Shown: one piece after another, positions 26,314 through 35,655 of the stretch
How the letters are laid out: every line of letters starts with the position of its first letter
Numbering within the stretch: the stretch's first letter is position 1
NCBI RefSeq assembly: GCF_002699855.1
Contig: NZ_LKBW01000013.1
Span: 1 to 64,000, forward strand
From: Pseudomonas amygdali
Lineage (GTDB): Bacteria; Pseudomonadota; Gammaproteobacteria; Pseudomonadales; Pseudomonadaceae
Length of the DNA: 64,000 bases
Reading direction: 5' to 3'
Position numbers and translations under genes: made by a program
Notes under the pieces: generated by a model
Told to the model about the DNA's origin: nothing
The model's database searches: none
Seen by the model: only the letters and a program-made list of their open reading frames with translations

Positions 26314-27995
26314 GCTGGATGAATCAACTGATCATCGCGCCGATCCTGCTGCCGTTACTGACCGCAGGGCTGATGCTCTGGCTGGGCGAGAAACATCGGC
26401 CGCTCAAGGGACGTATCAATCTGTTTTCCAGCATCCTCGGGCTGGGCATTTCCGTGGTGCTGTTTCTCTGGGTACAGCACAGCGGCAGCAGTGGTTCGAT
26501 CGGTGTCTACCTGCCAGGCAACTGGGGTGTGCCGTTCGGTATCGTGCTGGTGGTGGATCACCTGTCGGCACTGATGCTGGTGCTGACCGGCATCATCGGT
26601 GTTTGCGCCCTGTTGTTCGCGCTGGCGCGCTGGGACCGGGCCGGCGCCAGTTTCCACGCACTGTTCCAGATCCAGCTTATGGGGCTGTATGGCGCATTCC
26701 TGACCGCAGACCTGTTCAACCTGTTCGTATTCTTCGAAGTCCTGCTGGCAGCGTCATACGGTTTGATGCTGCATGGCTCCGGCCGGGCGCGGGTGTCGAC
26801 CGGCCTGCATTACATTTCGATCAACCTGCTGGCTTCGTCGCTGTTCCTGATCGGCGCTGCGCTGATCTACGGCGTGACCGGCACGCTGAACTTCGCCGAT
26901 CTGGCGATCAAGATCCCGCAAGTGGCAGAGTCAGATCTGGGCCTGCTGCATGCTGGCGCTGCCATTCTGGCCACGGCATTTCTGGCCAAGGCAGGCATGT
27001 GGCCACTGAATTTCTGGCTGGTCCCGGCCTATTCAGCAGCCAGCGCGCCGGTAGCGGCAATGTTTGCGATCATGACCAAAGTGGGCGTTTACACCCTGCT
27101 ACGCCTGTGGACGCTGCTGTTTTCCGGGCAGGCCGGGGCCTCGGCATTCTTCGGCGGCGACTGGTTGATCTACGGCGGCATGGCGACGATTTTCACCGCT
27201 GCGATTGCGATCATCGCTGCCCAGCGCCTGGAGCGCCTCGCCAGTCTGAGCATACTGGTGTCAGCGGGCATTCTGCTGTCTGCGGTCGGTTTCGCCCAGC
27301 CTAGCCTGACCTCGGGCGCGCTGTTCTACATGGTCAGCTCGACGCTGGCGCTGAGCGCCATGTTCCTGCTGGGCGAATTGGTCGAGCGTTCCCGCTCGGC
27401 CAACGAGATCCCTCTGGAGTACGACGTGGATCAACTGCCCCGCACCCTTGAGTCGCTGCATCCGCCACCCGGCACCAACCTGGACGACGAGCAGAAAGTC
27501 GTGGTCGGTCAAGTCATACCCATGACCATGGCATTTCTGGGCCTGAGCTTTATCGCTTGTGCGTTGCTGATTATCGGCATGCCACCGCTGTCGGGGTTCA
27601 TCGGTAAACTCACGCTGCTCAGCGCCCTGATGAACCCGCTGGGGCTGGACGTCGCGCAGGAAGAAGCGCTCTCGACCCAGGCATGGCTGCTGATCGGCCT
27701 GCTGATCTTTTCCGGGCTGGCGTCGCTGATCGCTTTTTCCAGGCTCGGCACACAGCGCTTCTGGACACCGCACGAGCGTCCTTCGCCATTGCTGCGCCGC
27801 AACGAATGCCTGCCTATCATCATCCTGCTGGGCCTGTGCGTTGCGCTGACGTTCAAGGCCGAGCCTTTGCTGCGCTATACCCAGGACACCGCCGCCGCGC
27901 TGCACGAGCCCAAACAGTATGTGCAGTCGGTGCTTGCCACACGCCCGATACCCGGCCCTACCAGCCAGAAAATCAGTTCGGAGGGGCAGCCATGA
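26310..27995 (+). CDS. mnhD: Mrp antiporter subunit D
   Basis: NuoN/NuoM-like proton-translocating subunit (561 aa) with about fourteen membrane segments. The conserved Lys-containing stretch AFLAKAGMWPLNFWLVPAYSAASAPVAAMFAIMTKVGVY matches the antiporter-like family. The start overlaps mnhC by ATGA. The C-terminal tail is longer than the transmembrane core and soluble. Confidence 0.92.
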   Translation: MSWMNQLIIAPILLPLLTAGLMLWLGEKHRPLKGRINLFSSILGLGISVVLFLWVQHSGSSGSIGVYLPGNWGVPFGIVLVVDHLSALMLVLTGIIGVCALLFALARWDRAGASFHALFQIQLMGLYGAFLTADLFNLFVFFEVLLAASYGLMLHGSGRARVSTGLHYISINLLASSLFLIGAALIYGVTGTLNFADLAIKIPQVAESDLGLLHAGAAILATAFLAKAGMWPLNFWLVPAYSAASAPVAAMFAIMTKVGVYTLLRLWTLLFSGQAGASAFFGGDWLIYGGMATIFTAAIAIIAAQRLERLASLSILVSAGILLSAVGFAQPSLTSGALFYMVSSTLALSAMFLLGELVERSRSANEIPLEYDVDQLPRTLESLHPPPGTNLDDEQKVVVGQVIPMTMAFLGLSFIACALLIIGMPPLSGFIGKLTLLSALMNPLGLDVAQEEALSTQAWLLIGLLIFSGLASLIAFSRLGTQRFWTPHERPSPLLRRNECLPIIILLGLCVALTFKAEPLLRYTQDTAAALHEPKQYVQSVLATRPIPGPTSQKISSEGQP

Positions 27996-28480
27996 AGCGC
28001 CTGTTTCCGGCTCCTCTGCTTTCTTTGGCACTGTGGCTGTTGTGGCTGGTGCTGAACCTGTCGATCAGCCCCGGCCACCTGCTACTGGGTGCGGTGCTGG
28101 GCTTGCTCGCGCCCTTGCTGATGGCACCACTGCGCCCGCTGCCGGTGCGCATCCGCAAACCTGGCACAATCCTGAAGTTTCTGTGCCTGGTCGGGTGGGA
28201 TGTGGTGGTGTCCAATCTTCAGGTCGGTTTGAGCGTATGGCGGCTCGAAAGTCGTCCGCCACGCTCGGCTTTCGTGCGTATCCCGCTGGACCTGCACGAT
28301 GCCCATGGCCTCGCCGCGCTGGCGATGGTCACCACGGTCGTACCCGGAACGGTATGGTCGGAACTGGCGCTGGATCGCAGTGTGCTGCTGATGCATGTTT
28401 TTGATCTGGAGGATGAAGCGCAATTCATCGAACACTTCAAGACCACCTATGAGCGACCGTTGATGGAGATCTTTCAATGA
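27992..28480 (+). CDS. mnhE: Mrp antiporter subunit E
   Basis: Subunit of 162 aa with two or three N-terminal membrane segments and a cytoplasmic domain containing TTVVPGTVWSEL, a family signature. ATG at 27992 overlaps the mnhD stop and is preceded by GAGGGG. Confidence 0.9.
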   Translation: MKRLFPAPLLSLALWLLWLVLNLSISPGHLLLGAVLGLLAPLLMAPLRPLPVRIRKPGTILKFLCLVGWDVVVSNLQVGLSVWRLESRPPRSAFVRIPLDLHDAHGLAALAMVTTVVPGTVWSELALDRSVLLMHVFDLEDEAQFIEHFKTTYERPLMEIFQ

Positions 28481-28755
28481 GTGCATTGCTCGACAACGCG
28501 ATCCTGATCAGCCTGCTGATCTTCGCCCTGGCGATGGTGATCACCCTGCTGCGCCTGCTCAAGGGTCCCTCAGCCCAGGACCGGGTGCTGGCGCTGGACT
28601 ACCTGTACATCATTGCCATGCTGATGATGCTGGTGCTCGGCATCCGTTACGCCAGTGACACGTACTTCGAAGCCGCCATGCTGATTGCCCTGTTCGGCTT
28701 TGTCGGCTCCTTCGCTCTGGCCAAATTCCTGCTGCGCGGAGAAGTGATCGAATGA
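28477..28755 (+). CDS. mnhF: Mrp antiporter subunit F
   Basis: Three-segment membrane protein of 92 aa, with the conserved RLLKGPSAQDRVLALD loop after the first segment. It overlaps both neighbours by ATGA, indicating coupled translation across the operon. Confidence 0.92.
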   Translation: MSALLDNAILISLLIFALAMVITLLRLLKGPSAQDRVLALDYLYIIAMLMMLVLGIRYASDTYFEAAMLIALFGFVGSFALAKFLLRGEVIE

Positions 28756-29132
28756 CCGGACTGCCGAACACCGTGCCCTTCTGGGCTGAGATACTGACCG
28801 CCGGGCTGCTGATCGCCAGCAGTCTGTTTGCCTTGACCGGTGCCCTCGGGCTGCTGCGCCTCAAGGACTTCTTCCAGCGCATGCACCCGCCAGCCCTCGC
28901 GTCGACGCTGGGCGCCTGGTGCGTTGCGCTGGCGTCGATCATCTATTTCTCTGCACTGAAGGCAGAGCCGGTGATTCACGCCTGGCTGATTCCGGTGCTG
29001 CTGGCAATCACCGTACCTGTGACCACGCTGCTGCTGGCACGTACGGCGCTGTTCCGCAAGCGCATGGCCGGTGACGATGTGCCCGCAGAAGTCAGTAGCG
29101 GCACTGGCAATGGAGAATCGGCAGGCGGCTGA
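28752..29132 (+). CDS. mnhG: Mrp antiporter subunit G
   Basis: Last subunit of the antiporter, 126 aa, three membrane segments, with the family stretch GALGLLRLKDFFQRMHPPALASTLGAWC. It ends 20 bp before a convergent gene; a hairpin covers the junction. Confidence 0.92.
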   Translation: MTGLPNTVPFWAEILTAGLLIASSLFALTGALGLLRLKDFFQRMHPPALASTLGAWCVALASIIYFSALKAEPVIHAWLIPVLLAITVPVTTLLLARTALFRKRMAGDDVPAEVSSGTGNGESAGG

Positions 29133-29143
29133 ATCTTCAGCCT

Positions 29144-29164
29144 GGCCAGCGTTACTCGCTGGCC
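29144..29164. terminator. hairpin at the mnhG / conserved-gene convergence
   Basis: An 8-bp perfect stem (GGCCAGCG / CGCTGGCC) with a 5-base loop overlaps the stop codon of the leftward gene. No T-run follows, so its strength as a terminator is uncertain. Confidence 0.45.
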
Positions 29165-29619
29165 TTGAAGGTCAGCTCGCCCTTGCGCCATTTGGCGGCC
29201 TTGCCGACTGCGCCTTTGAGAACCTTGCTCATACCGGTCTGCAGCTGCTCTTTTGCGGCAAACACCATGACCACAGCCTGACCTTCCTTGAACACAATGC
29301 CGTGGCCTTCAGGGATATCGACGAATGCATATTCGCCCAATCCATACACAGTCATTTTGATTTCACGGAATTTCAATTCGAGCTTGCCGCCTTCACGGCT
29401 TGGCAATACAGACGCGCGGAAATGATCGCCCACCTTGAGCTCCAGGCGCGGCTTGTCGTCGACGACCAGAGCGGTTTCGGTGTCGATTTCAGCGATATAA
29501 ATACCTTCGGCTGACTGCTCGGTGATGTAGACAAAACGGGACTGAAACTGCTTGACCAACTGTGCGCGGAGATCGCCGAGCACGAACAAGGCATGTGTAT
29601 CCAGATTACTTACAGCCAA
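29152..29619 (-). CDS. conserved Pseudomonas protein of unknown function
   Basis: Predicted soluble acidic-basic mixed protein of about 155 aa with no signal peptide or membrane segment. It is rich in beta-strand-like alternation (RFVYITEQSAEGIYIAEID, LVVDDKPRLELKVGDHFRASVL). I do not recognise a domain. The start is set at TTG 29619, which has GAGGG eight bases upstream; a TTG five codons earlier has no site, and the nearby ATG at 29638 is out of frame. It converges on mnhG and may be a single-gene unit. Confidence 0.6.
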   Translation of the reverse strand: MAVSNLDTHALFVLGDLRAQLVKQFQSRFVYITEQSAEGIYIAEIDTETALVVDDKPRLELKVGDHFRASVLPSREGGKLELKFREIKMTVYGLGEYAFVDIPEGHGIVFKEGQAVVMVFAAKEQLQTGMSKVLKGAVGKAAKWRKGELTFKASE

Positions 29620-30064
29620 AGTACAAACCCTCAAACATAAAAATGAGGCTGCCTGATGTCAGGGCAGTCAAGAAAGTGGTTAATCCATAGACCGCGTCAA
29701 GCGACCGGATTTTTTCCGGCACGCTGCACGCGGAAGCGCTGAAAGCGCCACCGCAAACCTTGTGCAGGCGGGTGGCGGATTCTACCGGCTCATGGCAGCT
29801 ACGGGATATATACCTTTTGTACACTGCAGTGTCGCAAAAGCGCTGGAGCCCTGAAACCGGCGGCCAGCTTGACCACGACTTAAAGGCTGGACGGGTTCCA
29901 GCCAAGCGATCAATGTGCATTCGGCGATACTGGAAACATATCACTTGTAGGCAGAGCACAAAAGGCCATCTTCTCATAAGGCCAAATGCATCGAACTCTT
30001 GCGTGCGTCGGCCACTCCCATAAGAACTGATGAAGACGGGGATATCCCCCGGCGAGGAGATGAC
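29620..30064. other. 445-bp intergenic region without a supported gene
   Basis: It separates two divergent genes and must carry both promoters. Short reading frames are present on both strands but have no ribosome sites or recognisable composition. A GTACACTGCAGTGT near-palindrome is at about 29819-29832. Nothing else is assigned. Confidence 0.4.
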
Positions 30065-30304
30065 ATGGAACAGACTACAACGACCATCAACGACCTGTTC
30101 GCCCAATTGGCACTGGATTCGGACGATGAGAGCATCGAAGCGTTCATCGCCAGCCACCCCCTGCCTGACGACGTAAAGCTGATTGATGCCGACTTCTGGA
30201 CGCCGCGGCAGGCTGACTTTCTCAAGGAGCAGCTGCATGAGGATGCCGAATGGGCGATGGTGGTCGACGAACTGAATGTGCGCCTTCACAAAAAGCCCGA
30301 GTGA
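30065..30304 (+). CDS. DUF2789 family protein
   Basis: Small soluble acidic protein of 79 aa. It follows the DUF2789 pattern: an N-terminal LFAQLAL helix, the ESIEAFIASHPLPDDVKLIDADFWTP middle, and the QADFLKEQLHEDAEWAMVVDELN end. GAGGAG lies six bases before the ATG. The family is widespread in gamma-proteobacteria and has no known function. It converges on the lipase-like gene with a 19-bp gap. Confidence 0.8.
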   Translation: MEQTTTTINDLFAQLALDSDDESIEAFIASHPLPDDVKLIDADFWTPRQADFLKEQLHEDAEWAMVVDELNVRLHKKPE

Positions 30305-30323
30305 ACCACTCGGGCGTTGATTC

Positions 30324-31809
30324 CTATTGCGGATAACCGGGCTGGCCGACATTGGGGTGCAATGTCCTGCCACCCGGTTGCGGGGCATGCACAAAAACAG
30401 CGTCACTAAAGGTGCCCATTCTGCCCACCACTGCGTTCCAGTGCGCAGACTGATGGATATAGCGCCAGCGCAATAGCTGCTCTTCATGACTGTCCAGTAA
30501 GTAAGGCCCGCCTCGCGCATAATCGATCAGGCGGGCTGAAATGCCTTCGAGCTCGGGAGGAAGCTGAAATTCAGGGCTGTTCGGCACCGGGTCGAAAGGT
30601 ACCCCCTCATCACAGGCCAGTGCATGCATGACCTGTAACGACACCCTCGACATGTGACCAAAGACCTGGCGGTTCATACCCACTGCAGCAACGATCGTTT
30701 TCATGCCACTCAGGTTTTTTTTTGCACGGGTAACATTTGCTTTCGCAGGTCTGAACCCTCAGAAATGCCTGTCTGTCCAGCGGGTCGATCCAGTCATCCC
30801 GGCTCATGGTACTTAACAGGGCCTGGGCGTTCTTCCAGCAAGGCGCCGCCTCACACGGGCTGTCACGGTTGACCAGGCTGCTTTGCGGACGCGTGAGCAA
30901 CACGCTTTCTTCCATCTGAGGAGGATAACCACCGCCGATATCGGAATGGGCACCGGGTAAAACGATTTCTTTCGGCCATTCCGGCAGGACGCTGTTAAGC
31001 GCGAAGTTGCGCCGTGATTCATCACGAGCAACCAGATGCAGCACCTGTTGGGCACAACCCGGCGGCAGGTACAGATTGACCCTCCTGTTGCTCGCGTCCC
31101 GGGTATTGCCCATATCCCTGAAACTGCCGATGGCGGCGACCGTGTCGAACAGGCCGATAACCTTGAGCTGTACACTGCCGTTGCGCCAGCTGAAATGCTC
31201 ACTCAGCCTGACTTTGCGGCTTTGAAGTATCGGCTCAAGCATTCCTGCCCGCTGTTTCAGGATTTCGTTGGCCAGGTGCCTGGCCGACGCAGCCCCTCGA
31301 CTGAAGCCGAATATGTCCAGTTCAAGCGCTTCCAGTACACAATCCGGGTTGTCGTGTGGAAATGCCTTCAATACCGTTTCAAGCTTTCTGAATGCATTTT
31401 CCACTTTGCATATCACACCAGTGGTGCCACGGCCGAAACTCTGTCCCGGCCATACCGAATCACGCCCGCCGGAGGTAGTACCCGCCCCGCTTACATAGAT
31501 CGGGTAGTACACCTTCAAGCCTGCACTGTCATTTTCGGCGACACGTTGCAGCCGATAAAGATCAACCAGCCTGGCTATATTACTCAGATCATTACTATAA
31601 CTACTGCCAGGATGAACATGACGACCCGCACACTCTTTAATGTGCTGACCACCATTCATTTCAATCAATGCCTGACAGTCAGCCCCGATCTGGCTGTTGA
31701 CGCGATTATTTCCCGTGCCGTCGAAGAAAATTCCGATCCGTGCGGTAACACGCCGCGTTACCACATCCGAGATTGCTGCTGTTTGTTCGGCACTCCATTT
31801 ATCGTTCAT
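30324..31809 (-). pseudogene. Tle1-like type VI lipase effector (DUF2235), frameshifted at an A9 tract
   Basis: The gene encodes a DUF2235 alpha/beta hydrolase, the family of the type VI antibacterial phospholipase Tle1. Visible are IGIFFDGTGNN (25-35), the nucleophile elbow GFSRGA with Ser170, and PGAHSDIGGGYP with Asp290. The frame runs 399 codons and then goes wrong after Lys363-365, coded by nine A residues. One base fewer restores KNLSGMKTIVAAVGMNRQVFGH and a further 125 residues ending HPNVGQPGYPQ, a normal DUF2235 end that includes YIHQSAHWN with a possible catalytic His. Intact length would be 494 aa. No immunity gene or vgrG adjoins it. It may be dead, phase-variable, or rescued by slippage. 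Confidence 0.8.
30715..30723 (-). repeat. A9 homopolymer at the frameshift point
   Basis: Nine A residues on the coding strand, in frame as three Lys codons. Contraction to eight restores the full-length frame. Such tracts slip during replication and transcription. Confidence 0.85.
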
Positions 31810-31850
31810 ATCTTTTCCATCCTTAGAGGCAGGCCAAGAAAAGGCCGCAC

Positions 31851-31881
31851 TTAAATCAAAACGTAAATAACGTTGATTTAA
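31851..31881. promoter_or_regulatory. inverted repeat upstream of the lipase gene
   Basis: TTAAATCAA (31851-31859) and TTGATTTAA (31873-31881) are exact inverted copies 13 bp apart, 42 bp upstream of the start of the leftward gene. The surrounding 283-bp gap is AT-rich compared with the window. It could be a regulator site or a transcript hairpin. No other gene is seen up to 32092. Confidence 0.4.
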
Positions 31882-32092
31882 ACAGCTTGCTTAAAGACGG
31901 TGATCAGTCAAGTCATGCAGCGTGTATTCAGAGTATTCCTACAACTTCTGTCGTCAGGTATTTATTATTTATAAACAAACACCTACACGTTCGTGCAAAC
32001 GGGTTTCAGAACCCGCAATTTCACCAAACAGAAAAACCAACCGGGCAGGTTATTTAATACTTGATCTAACCTGAGCCGCCTGTTTTAAAGAA

Positions 32093-33697
32093 TCAGCGGC
32101 TTTGCGGTTTGTACCCAAGGCGCAGACCACCCCAATGTCGCCCGTTGACCACAATAGGCACAGACAGGTCGTGCATCAGTTCGCCGGTGTCCCGGGTGTA
32201 GGTTTGCAGCAGAACAGGCTGTTGATGGCTGCCGCAGCGAATGCCGGTACGATCATCAAACTTGCGCTTGCTTCGATTACGCGCATTGTCCACCGTCGCA
32301 TCGCCGGTCAAAGGCTGACTGAAAGCGTTGTTGTGCGTCGGCACATACCCTTGCTGCGTGCAGGCAATGGCGAATACCAGACCTTCATGGCGCGAAAGCA
32401 ACGGTTCTTGCAATGCCGTCAATACTTGATCGGTGTAGCGATCAAAACGCGTGGTAAAGCGGGTGGGTGAGGTATTGGGGACGGGTTTGTAGTTGCGATC
32501 AAACAAGTCATCCAGGCTGACGCGCCCCTGCACAATGTCAGCCTCGAATTTTTCCGCGATCAGCCGCGCACCTTCGCGGGCCAGGTCGTAGATACGCTGG
32601 TGATAGTCATCCAGACCGACCTGAGCCAGCCGCTGGCTGATGGTCTCGGCCTGCCCCTCCATCTGTACTGCGGCTTTGGCCAGTTGCCGGGTTTGTTCAT
32701 CGCTGACGGCAAGATCACTGCGCATGTGCTCGACAGCATCGAACAGGCTGGCCAACTGGTCCTGGTTGCTCCTCGCGCCTTGAGCAATTTCGCTGACCTG
32801 GCTTTCCACCTCAATCGCAAGCCGGGCGATATTGCCCAGATGCTGTCCGGTCAGCTCGACCTGCTCGACCCCCGCATCGAGATCAGAAGACAGCTCGCGA
32901 ATCTGCTCCACCACCTGTGCGGTGCGTTGCTGGATATCGGCCACCATCTGCCCGACTTCCCCGGTAGCACTGGCAGTACGGCCCGCAAGCCCGCGTACTT
33001 CGTCAGCGACCACCGCAAAACCGCGCCCGTGCTCACCTGCCCGGGCAGCTTCGATGGCCGCATTGAGCGCCAGCAGGTTGGTCTGGCTGGCGATGGATTG
33101 AATGACCAGCGTCACACGCTGGATTTCTTCACTGCGCTGGCTCAACGCCTCGATCAACTCACGACTGCCGACAGCACGCTTGCTCAAGAGGTGCATGCGC
33201 TCGATGGACTCATTCAGAACGCCGCTTCCCGATTCGCTGCGCTGGCGCGCCTCACTGGCTGCAACCAATGCCTGTTGACTCAACTGGGCAGTCTGCTGCT
33301 CGGTCGCAATCATCTGTTCAGCGCTGTTGACTATCTGTCCGGCAGCACCCAACTGCGACTGCACCTTGCCCGCCAGTTGCCCGACAGAAAATGCCACCTG
33401 AGCGGCCGACAGTGCGTTGTGGCTAGTGGTGCGCGACAGGTCGCGGGTCAGCAGCGCGATATCACTGTCACTTGCCTCGACTTGCAAGCCAGGCTGCCTT
33501 CTGCGCAACAAAAGCGGCAGCCAGGCGACCAGCAGCGCTGCGGGAATGACGATATAAAGAGACAAACCGATAACGCTCATGGCGGCGAAGAGCAGGCACA
33601 ACACGATACTTTGCACCGCTGGCACCCACCACTTCGACGCAGCGCCGCGAGCATCGGCCAGTGGTAATCCGGCTGCCATGGATAGGTTCTCGGCCAT
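32093..33697 (-). CDS. methyl-accepting chemotaxis protein with C-terminal sensor-like domain
   Basis: Chemoreceptor of 534 aa with an unusual layout. Two adjacent hydrophobic segments (residues about 25-64) are joined by a very short turn, so there is no periplasmic ligand domain. The coiled-coil signalling region follows, with the invariant hairpin [35 protein letters not shown] near residues 200-235. The last 150 residues, after the signalling domain, look like a cytoplasmic cache-type sensor ending [18 protein letters not shown]. The start could also be the internal Met seven codons later. No chemotaxis genes adjoin. Confidence 0.88.
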   Translation of the reverse strand: MAENLSMAAGLPLADARGAASKWWVPAVQSIVLCLLFAAMSVIGLSLYIVIPAALLVAWLPLLLRRRQPGLQVEASDSDIALLTRDLSRTTSHNALSAAQVAFSVGQLAGKVQSQLGAAGQIVNSAEQMIATEQQTAQLSQQALVAASEARQRSESGSGVLNESIERMHLLSKRAVGSRELIEALSQRSEEIQRVTLVIQSIASQTNLLALNAAIEAARAGEHGRGFAVVADEVRGLAGRTASATGEVGQMVADIQQRTAQVVEQIRELSSDLDAGVEQVELTGQHLGNIARLAIEVESQVSEIAQGARSNQDQLASLFDAVEHMRSDLAVSDEQTRQLAKAAVQMEGQAETISQRLAQVGLDDYHQRIYDLAREGARLIAEKFEADIVQGRVSLDDLFDRNYKPVPNTSPTRFTTRFDRYTDQVLTALQEPLLSRHEGLVFAIACTQQGYVPTHNNAFSQPLTGDATVDNARNRSKRKFDDRTGIRCGSHQQPVLLQTYTRDTGELMHDLSVPIVVNGRHWGGLRLGYKPQSR

Positions 33698-33818
33698 GCT
33701 GCGTCACCCCATCGGTATTTATCATTATTACGTTTATTAAACGCTAGATAACGGCCTTATGCCATGCCCCGTTGGTCGTAGCGAGCAATACGTTTTGGAC
33801 AAATTCCGGGCACAACAA

Positions 33819-33848
33819 AACCGGGAGGCAATCGCTTGCCTCCCGGTT
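33819..33848 (-). terminator. rho-independent terminator of the DksA-like gene
   Basis: A 13-bp perfect stem (AACCGGGAGGCAA / TTGCCTCCCGGTT) with a 4-base loop, followed on the minus strand by TTTTGTTGTG, sits 26 bp after the stop codon. Confidence 0.85.
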
Positions 33849-33873
33849 CGGTCACTCAGCTGCTGCCTGCGTA

Positions 33874-34278
33874 TCAGGCCTGGCGCTGGTGCTTGTCGAT
33901 CTGCTCGTGGCGCTCTTGCGCCTCGATGCAATATTTGGTCGTCGGGCTGATCAGCAGGCGTTTCAGGCCGATTGGCTCACCGCTGTCATCGCACCAGCCG
34001 AAGGTATCGTCGGCAATACGCGAGAGGGCCATTTCCAACTGGGGCAGCATGCGCTGGTCGCGGTCGATCACATTGACCAGCCAGTGACGCTCCTCTTCAA
34101 CCGAAGCGGCGTCTGCAGGGTCGGCAGGCGTGTCCAGGCTCTCGATCGCAATACGGCTCTGCTCGATTCGCTCGTGGATCTCGACCTTCATGCCCTGCAA
34201 CAGCTCGACGAAGAAAGCGTGCTGCTCGGCGTTCATGTAGTCATCGGCCGGCATGGCCAGCAACTTTTCCTTTGTCAT
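33874..34278 (-). CDS. DksA/TraR family protein with incomplete zinc finger (DksA2-like)
   Basis: RNA-polymerase secondary-channel protein of 134 aa. The coiled coil with the DPADAA tip motif (residues about 53-58) is intact, so binding to the channel is expected. The zinc finger keeps only Cys96 and Cys117; the partners expected three residues later are Ser99 and Ala120. P. aeruginosa DksA2 has the same two-Cys pattern and replaces DksA when zinc is scarce. Unlike dksA2 there, no zinc-responsive genes or Zur-like site were seen nearby. It has its own terminator and stands alone. Confidence 0.8.
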   Translation of the reverse strand: MTKEKLLAMPADDYMNAEQHAFFVELLQGMKVEIHERIEQSRIAIESLDTPADPADAASVEEERHWLVNVIDRDQRMLPQLEMALSRIADDTFGWCDDSGEPIGLKRLLISPTTKYCIEAQERHEQIDKHQRQA

Positions 34279-34540
34279 TTATTTCTCTATAAAAAAACGT
34301 GCATTGAGGAGCGGCTTGACGTTGCCGTGCAAACCAATAATCTCCAAGCGCCACCTGGCACTCAATTTACGAGGGGCGGCAGTCTAAGGCCGGCTAGCGG
34401 GCTCGGCAACACAATTGAAGGATTTTTGTACAACAATTGCCGTAAAACCCTTGAAATGCGGGCGAAAGACCCGGCCAGCATGCTGCTTGATGAGGCTCTG
34501 ACCTGCTGACAGCTAATCGGTTCCTGCAACATTCAACGCA

Positions 34541-34565
34541 CAAAAGGGCCTGAAAAGGCCCTTTG
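34541..34565 (-). terminator. rho-independent terminator of the inositol ABC operon
   Basis: AAGGGCCT and AGGCCCTT pair around a short TTTC loop, followed on the minus strand by TTGTG. It lies 18 bp beyond the permease stop. Confidence 0.75.
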
Positions 34566-34582
34566 ATGCAGATTATTGAATA

Positions 34583-35608
34583 TCAGCGCTTGGTCTTGCG
34601 CTTGTTGCGATATTGATCGATTACCACCGCCACTACAATGATCAGGCCTTTGATAATGTCCTGAACATAAGCGTCTACGCCGACAAAGGTGAAACCACTG
34701 GCCATTACGCCGAGAATCAGCGCACCGATCACAGTGCCGGTGATTCGCCCTACTCCACCGGACAGGCTGGTGCCGCCGATGACTGCGGCAGCGATAGCGT
34801 CCAGTTCATAGGACATGCCCATTCCGGCCTGCCCGGTTGCGGCACGTGCCGAGGCAACCACCCCTGCCAGCCCGGCCAGCAGCCCGGCGATGCTATAGAC
34901 GATAACCAGGTGGCGCTTGACGTTGATCCCGGAAGTACGCGCAGCCTGCATGTTGCCGCCGATGGCGTAGGTGTATTTGCCGTACTTGGTATAACGCAGG
35001 GCAATGTGGAAGATCACCGCCACCACCAGAAAGATGATCACCGGCATCGCGCCCTGTCCGATAGCCGTGTAGGAGTCAGAGAGCATGCTCACCGGCTGAC
35101 CTTCGGTGTAGAAGCGCGCCAGGCCACGCGCGGAGACCATCATGCCCAGCGTGGCAATGAATGGCGGAATACCGGTTATGGCAATGATGCTGCCGTTGAT
35201 GGCACCCGCCAGCAGCCCGACTCCGAGCCCGACCACGATCGGAATCCACACGGGCAGGTCGGTCAAGGAAGGAAATACCGCCCGGGAGAAGTCCGAGGTT
35301 TGCGCCAGGCTCGCGGCAATCATCGCTGACAGTGCCAGCACCGAACCGGACGACAGGTCGATGCCTGTGGTAATGATCACCTGAGTCACGCCGATGGCCA
35401 GCAAGCCGATGATCGACACCTGAAGGATCATCAGTACCAGACGCTGGGAGTTGAGCAGAAAGCTCTGATCACGGACGATCCAGCCAAACAGCTCAAAGAT
35501 CAGACCGATACCGATCAGCACCAGAAAAATACTCAGCTCGGTTGGCAGCCGCCGTTTGTTCCTGGTCGGTGCCAAGGCTGGTTTGTTTTGCGAAATCGCG
35601 TTGCTCAT
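34583..35608 (-). CDS. sugar (myo-inositol) ABC transporter permease, RbsC family
   Basis: Inner-membrane permease of 341 aa with eight to ten segments. It shows the family stretches TGIDLSSGSVLALSAMIAA and GGNMQAARTSGINVKRHL, and near the C-terminus GGTSLSGGVGRITGTVIGALILGVM. AAGGGG lies before the ATG. It is the third gene of the importer unit (binding protein, ATPase, permease). Myo-inositol as substrate is inferred from the adjoining iol operon and the shared IolR-type site, not from the permease itself. Confidence 0.88.
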   Translation of the reverse strand: MSNAISQNKPALAPTRNKRRLPTELSIFLVLIGIGLIFELFGWIVRDQSFLLNSQRLVLMILQVSIIGLLAIGVTQVIITTGIDLSSGSVLALSAMIAASLAQTSDFSRAVFPSLTDLPVWIPIVVGLGVGLLAGAINGSIIAITGIPPFIATLGMMVSARGLARFYTEGQPVSMLSDSYTAIGQGAMPVIIFLVVAVIFHIALRYTKYGKYTYAIGGNMQAARTSGINVKRHLVIVYSIAGLLAGLAGVVASARAATGQAGMGMSYELDAIAAAVIGGTSLSGGVGRITGTVIGALILGVMASGFTFVGVDAYVQDIIKGLIIVVAVVIDQYRNKRKTKR

Positions 35609-35655
35609 GTTCGTTCCCCTTTTGTTCTTCTTCTACCGAGCCCTGTAGTGCGAAC

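Noticed and set aside
29760-30023. 87-codon open frame in the intergenic region before the DUF2789 gene
   Set aside because: No ribosome site, atypical composition, and no recognisable features.
30324-30704. C-terminal part of the DUF2235 gene as a separate immunity gene
   Set aside because: Its residues continue the DUF2235 family ending (YIHQSAHWN, HPNVGQPGYPQ), and the two frames join exactly at the A9 tract, so it is the tail of the same gene.
34279-34540. Zur-type operator before the DksA-like gene
   Set aside because: No GTTATA-like inverted repeat of suitable length was found in the upstream region.
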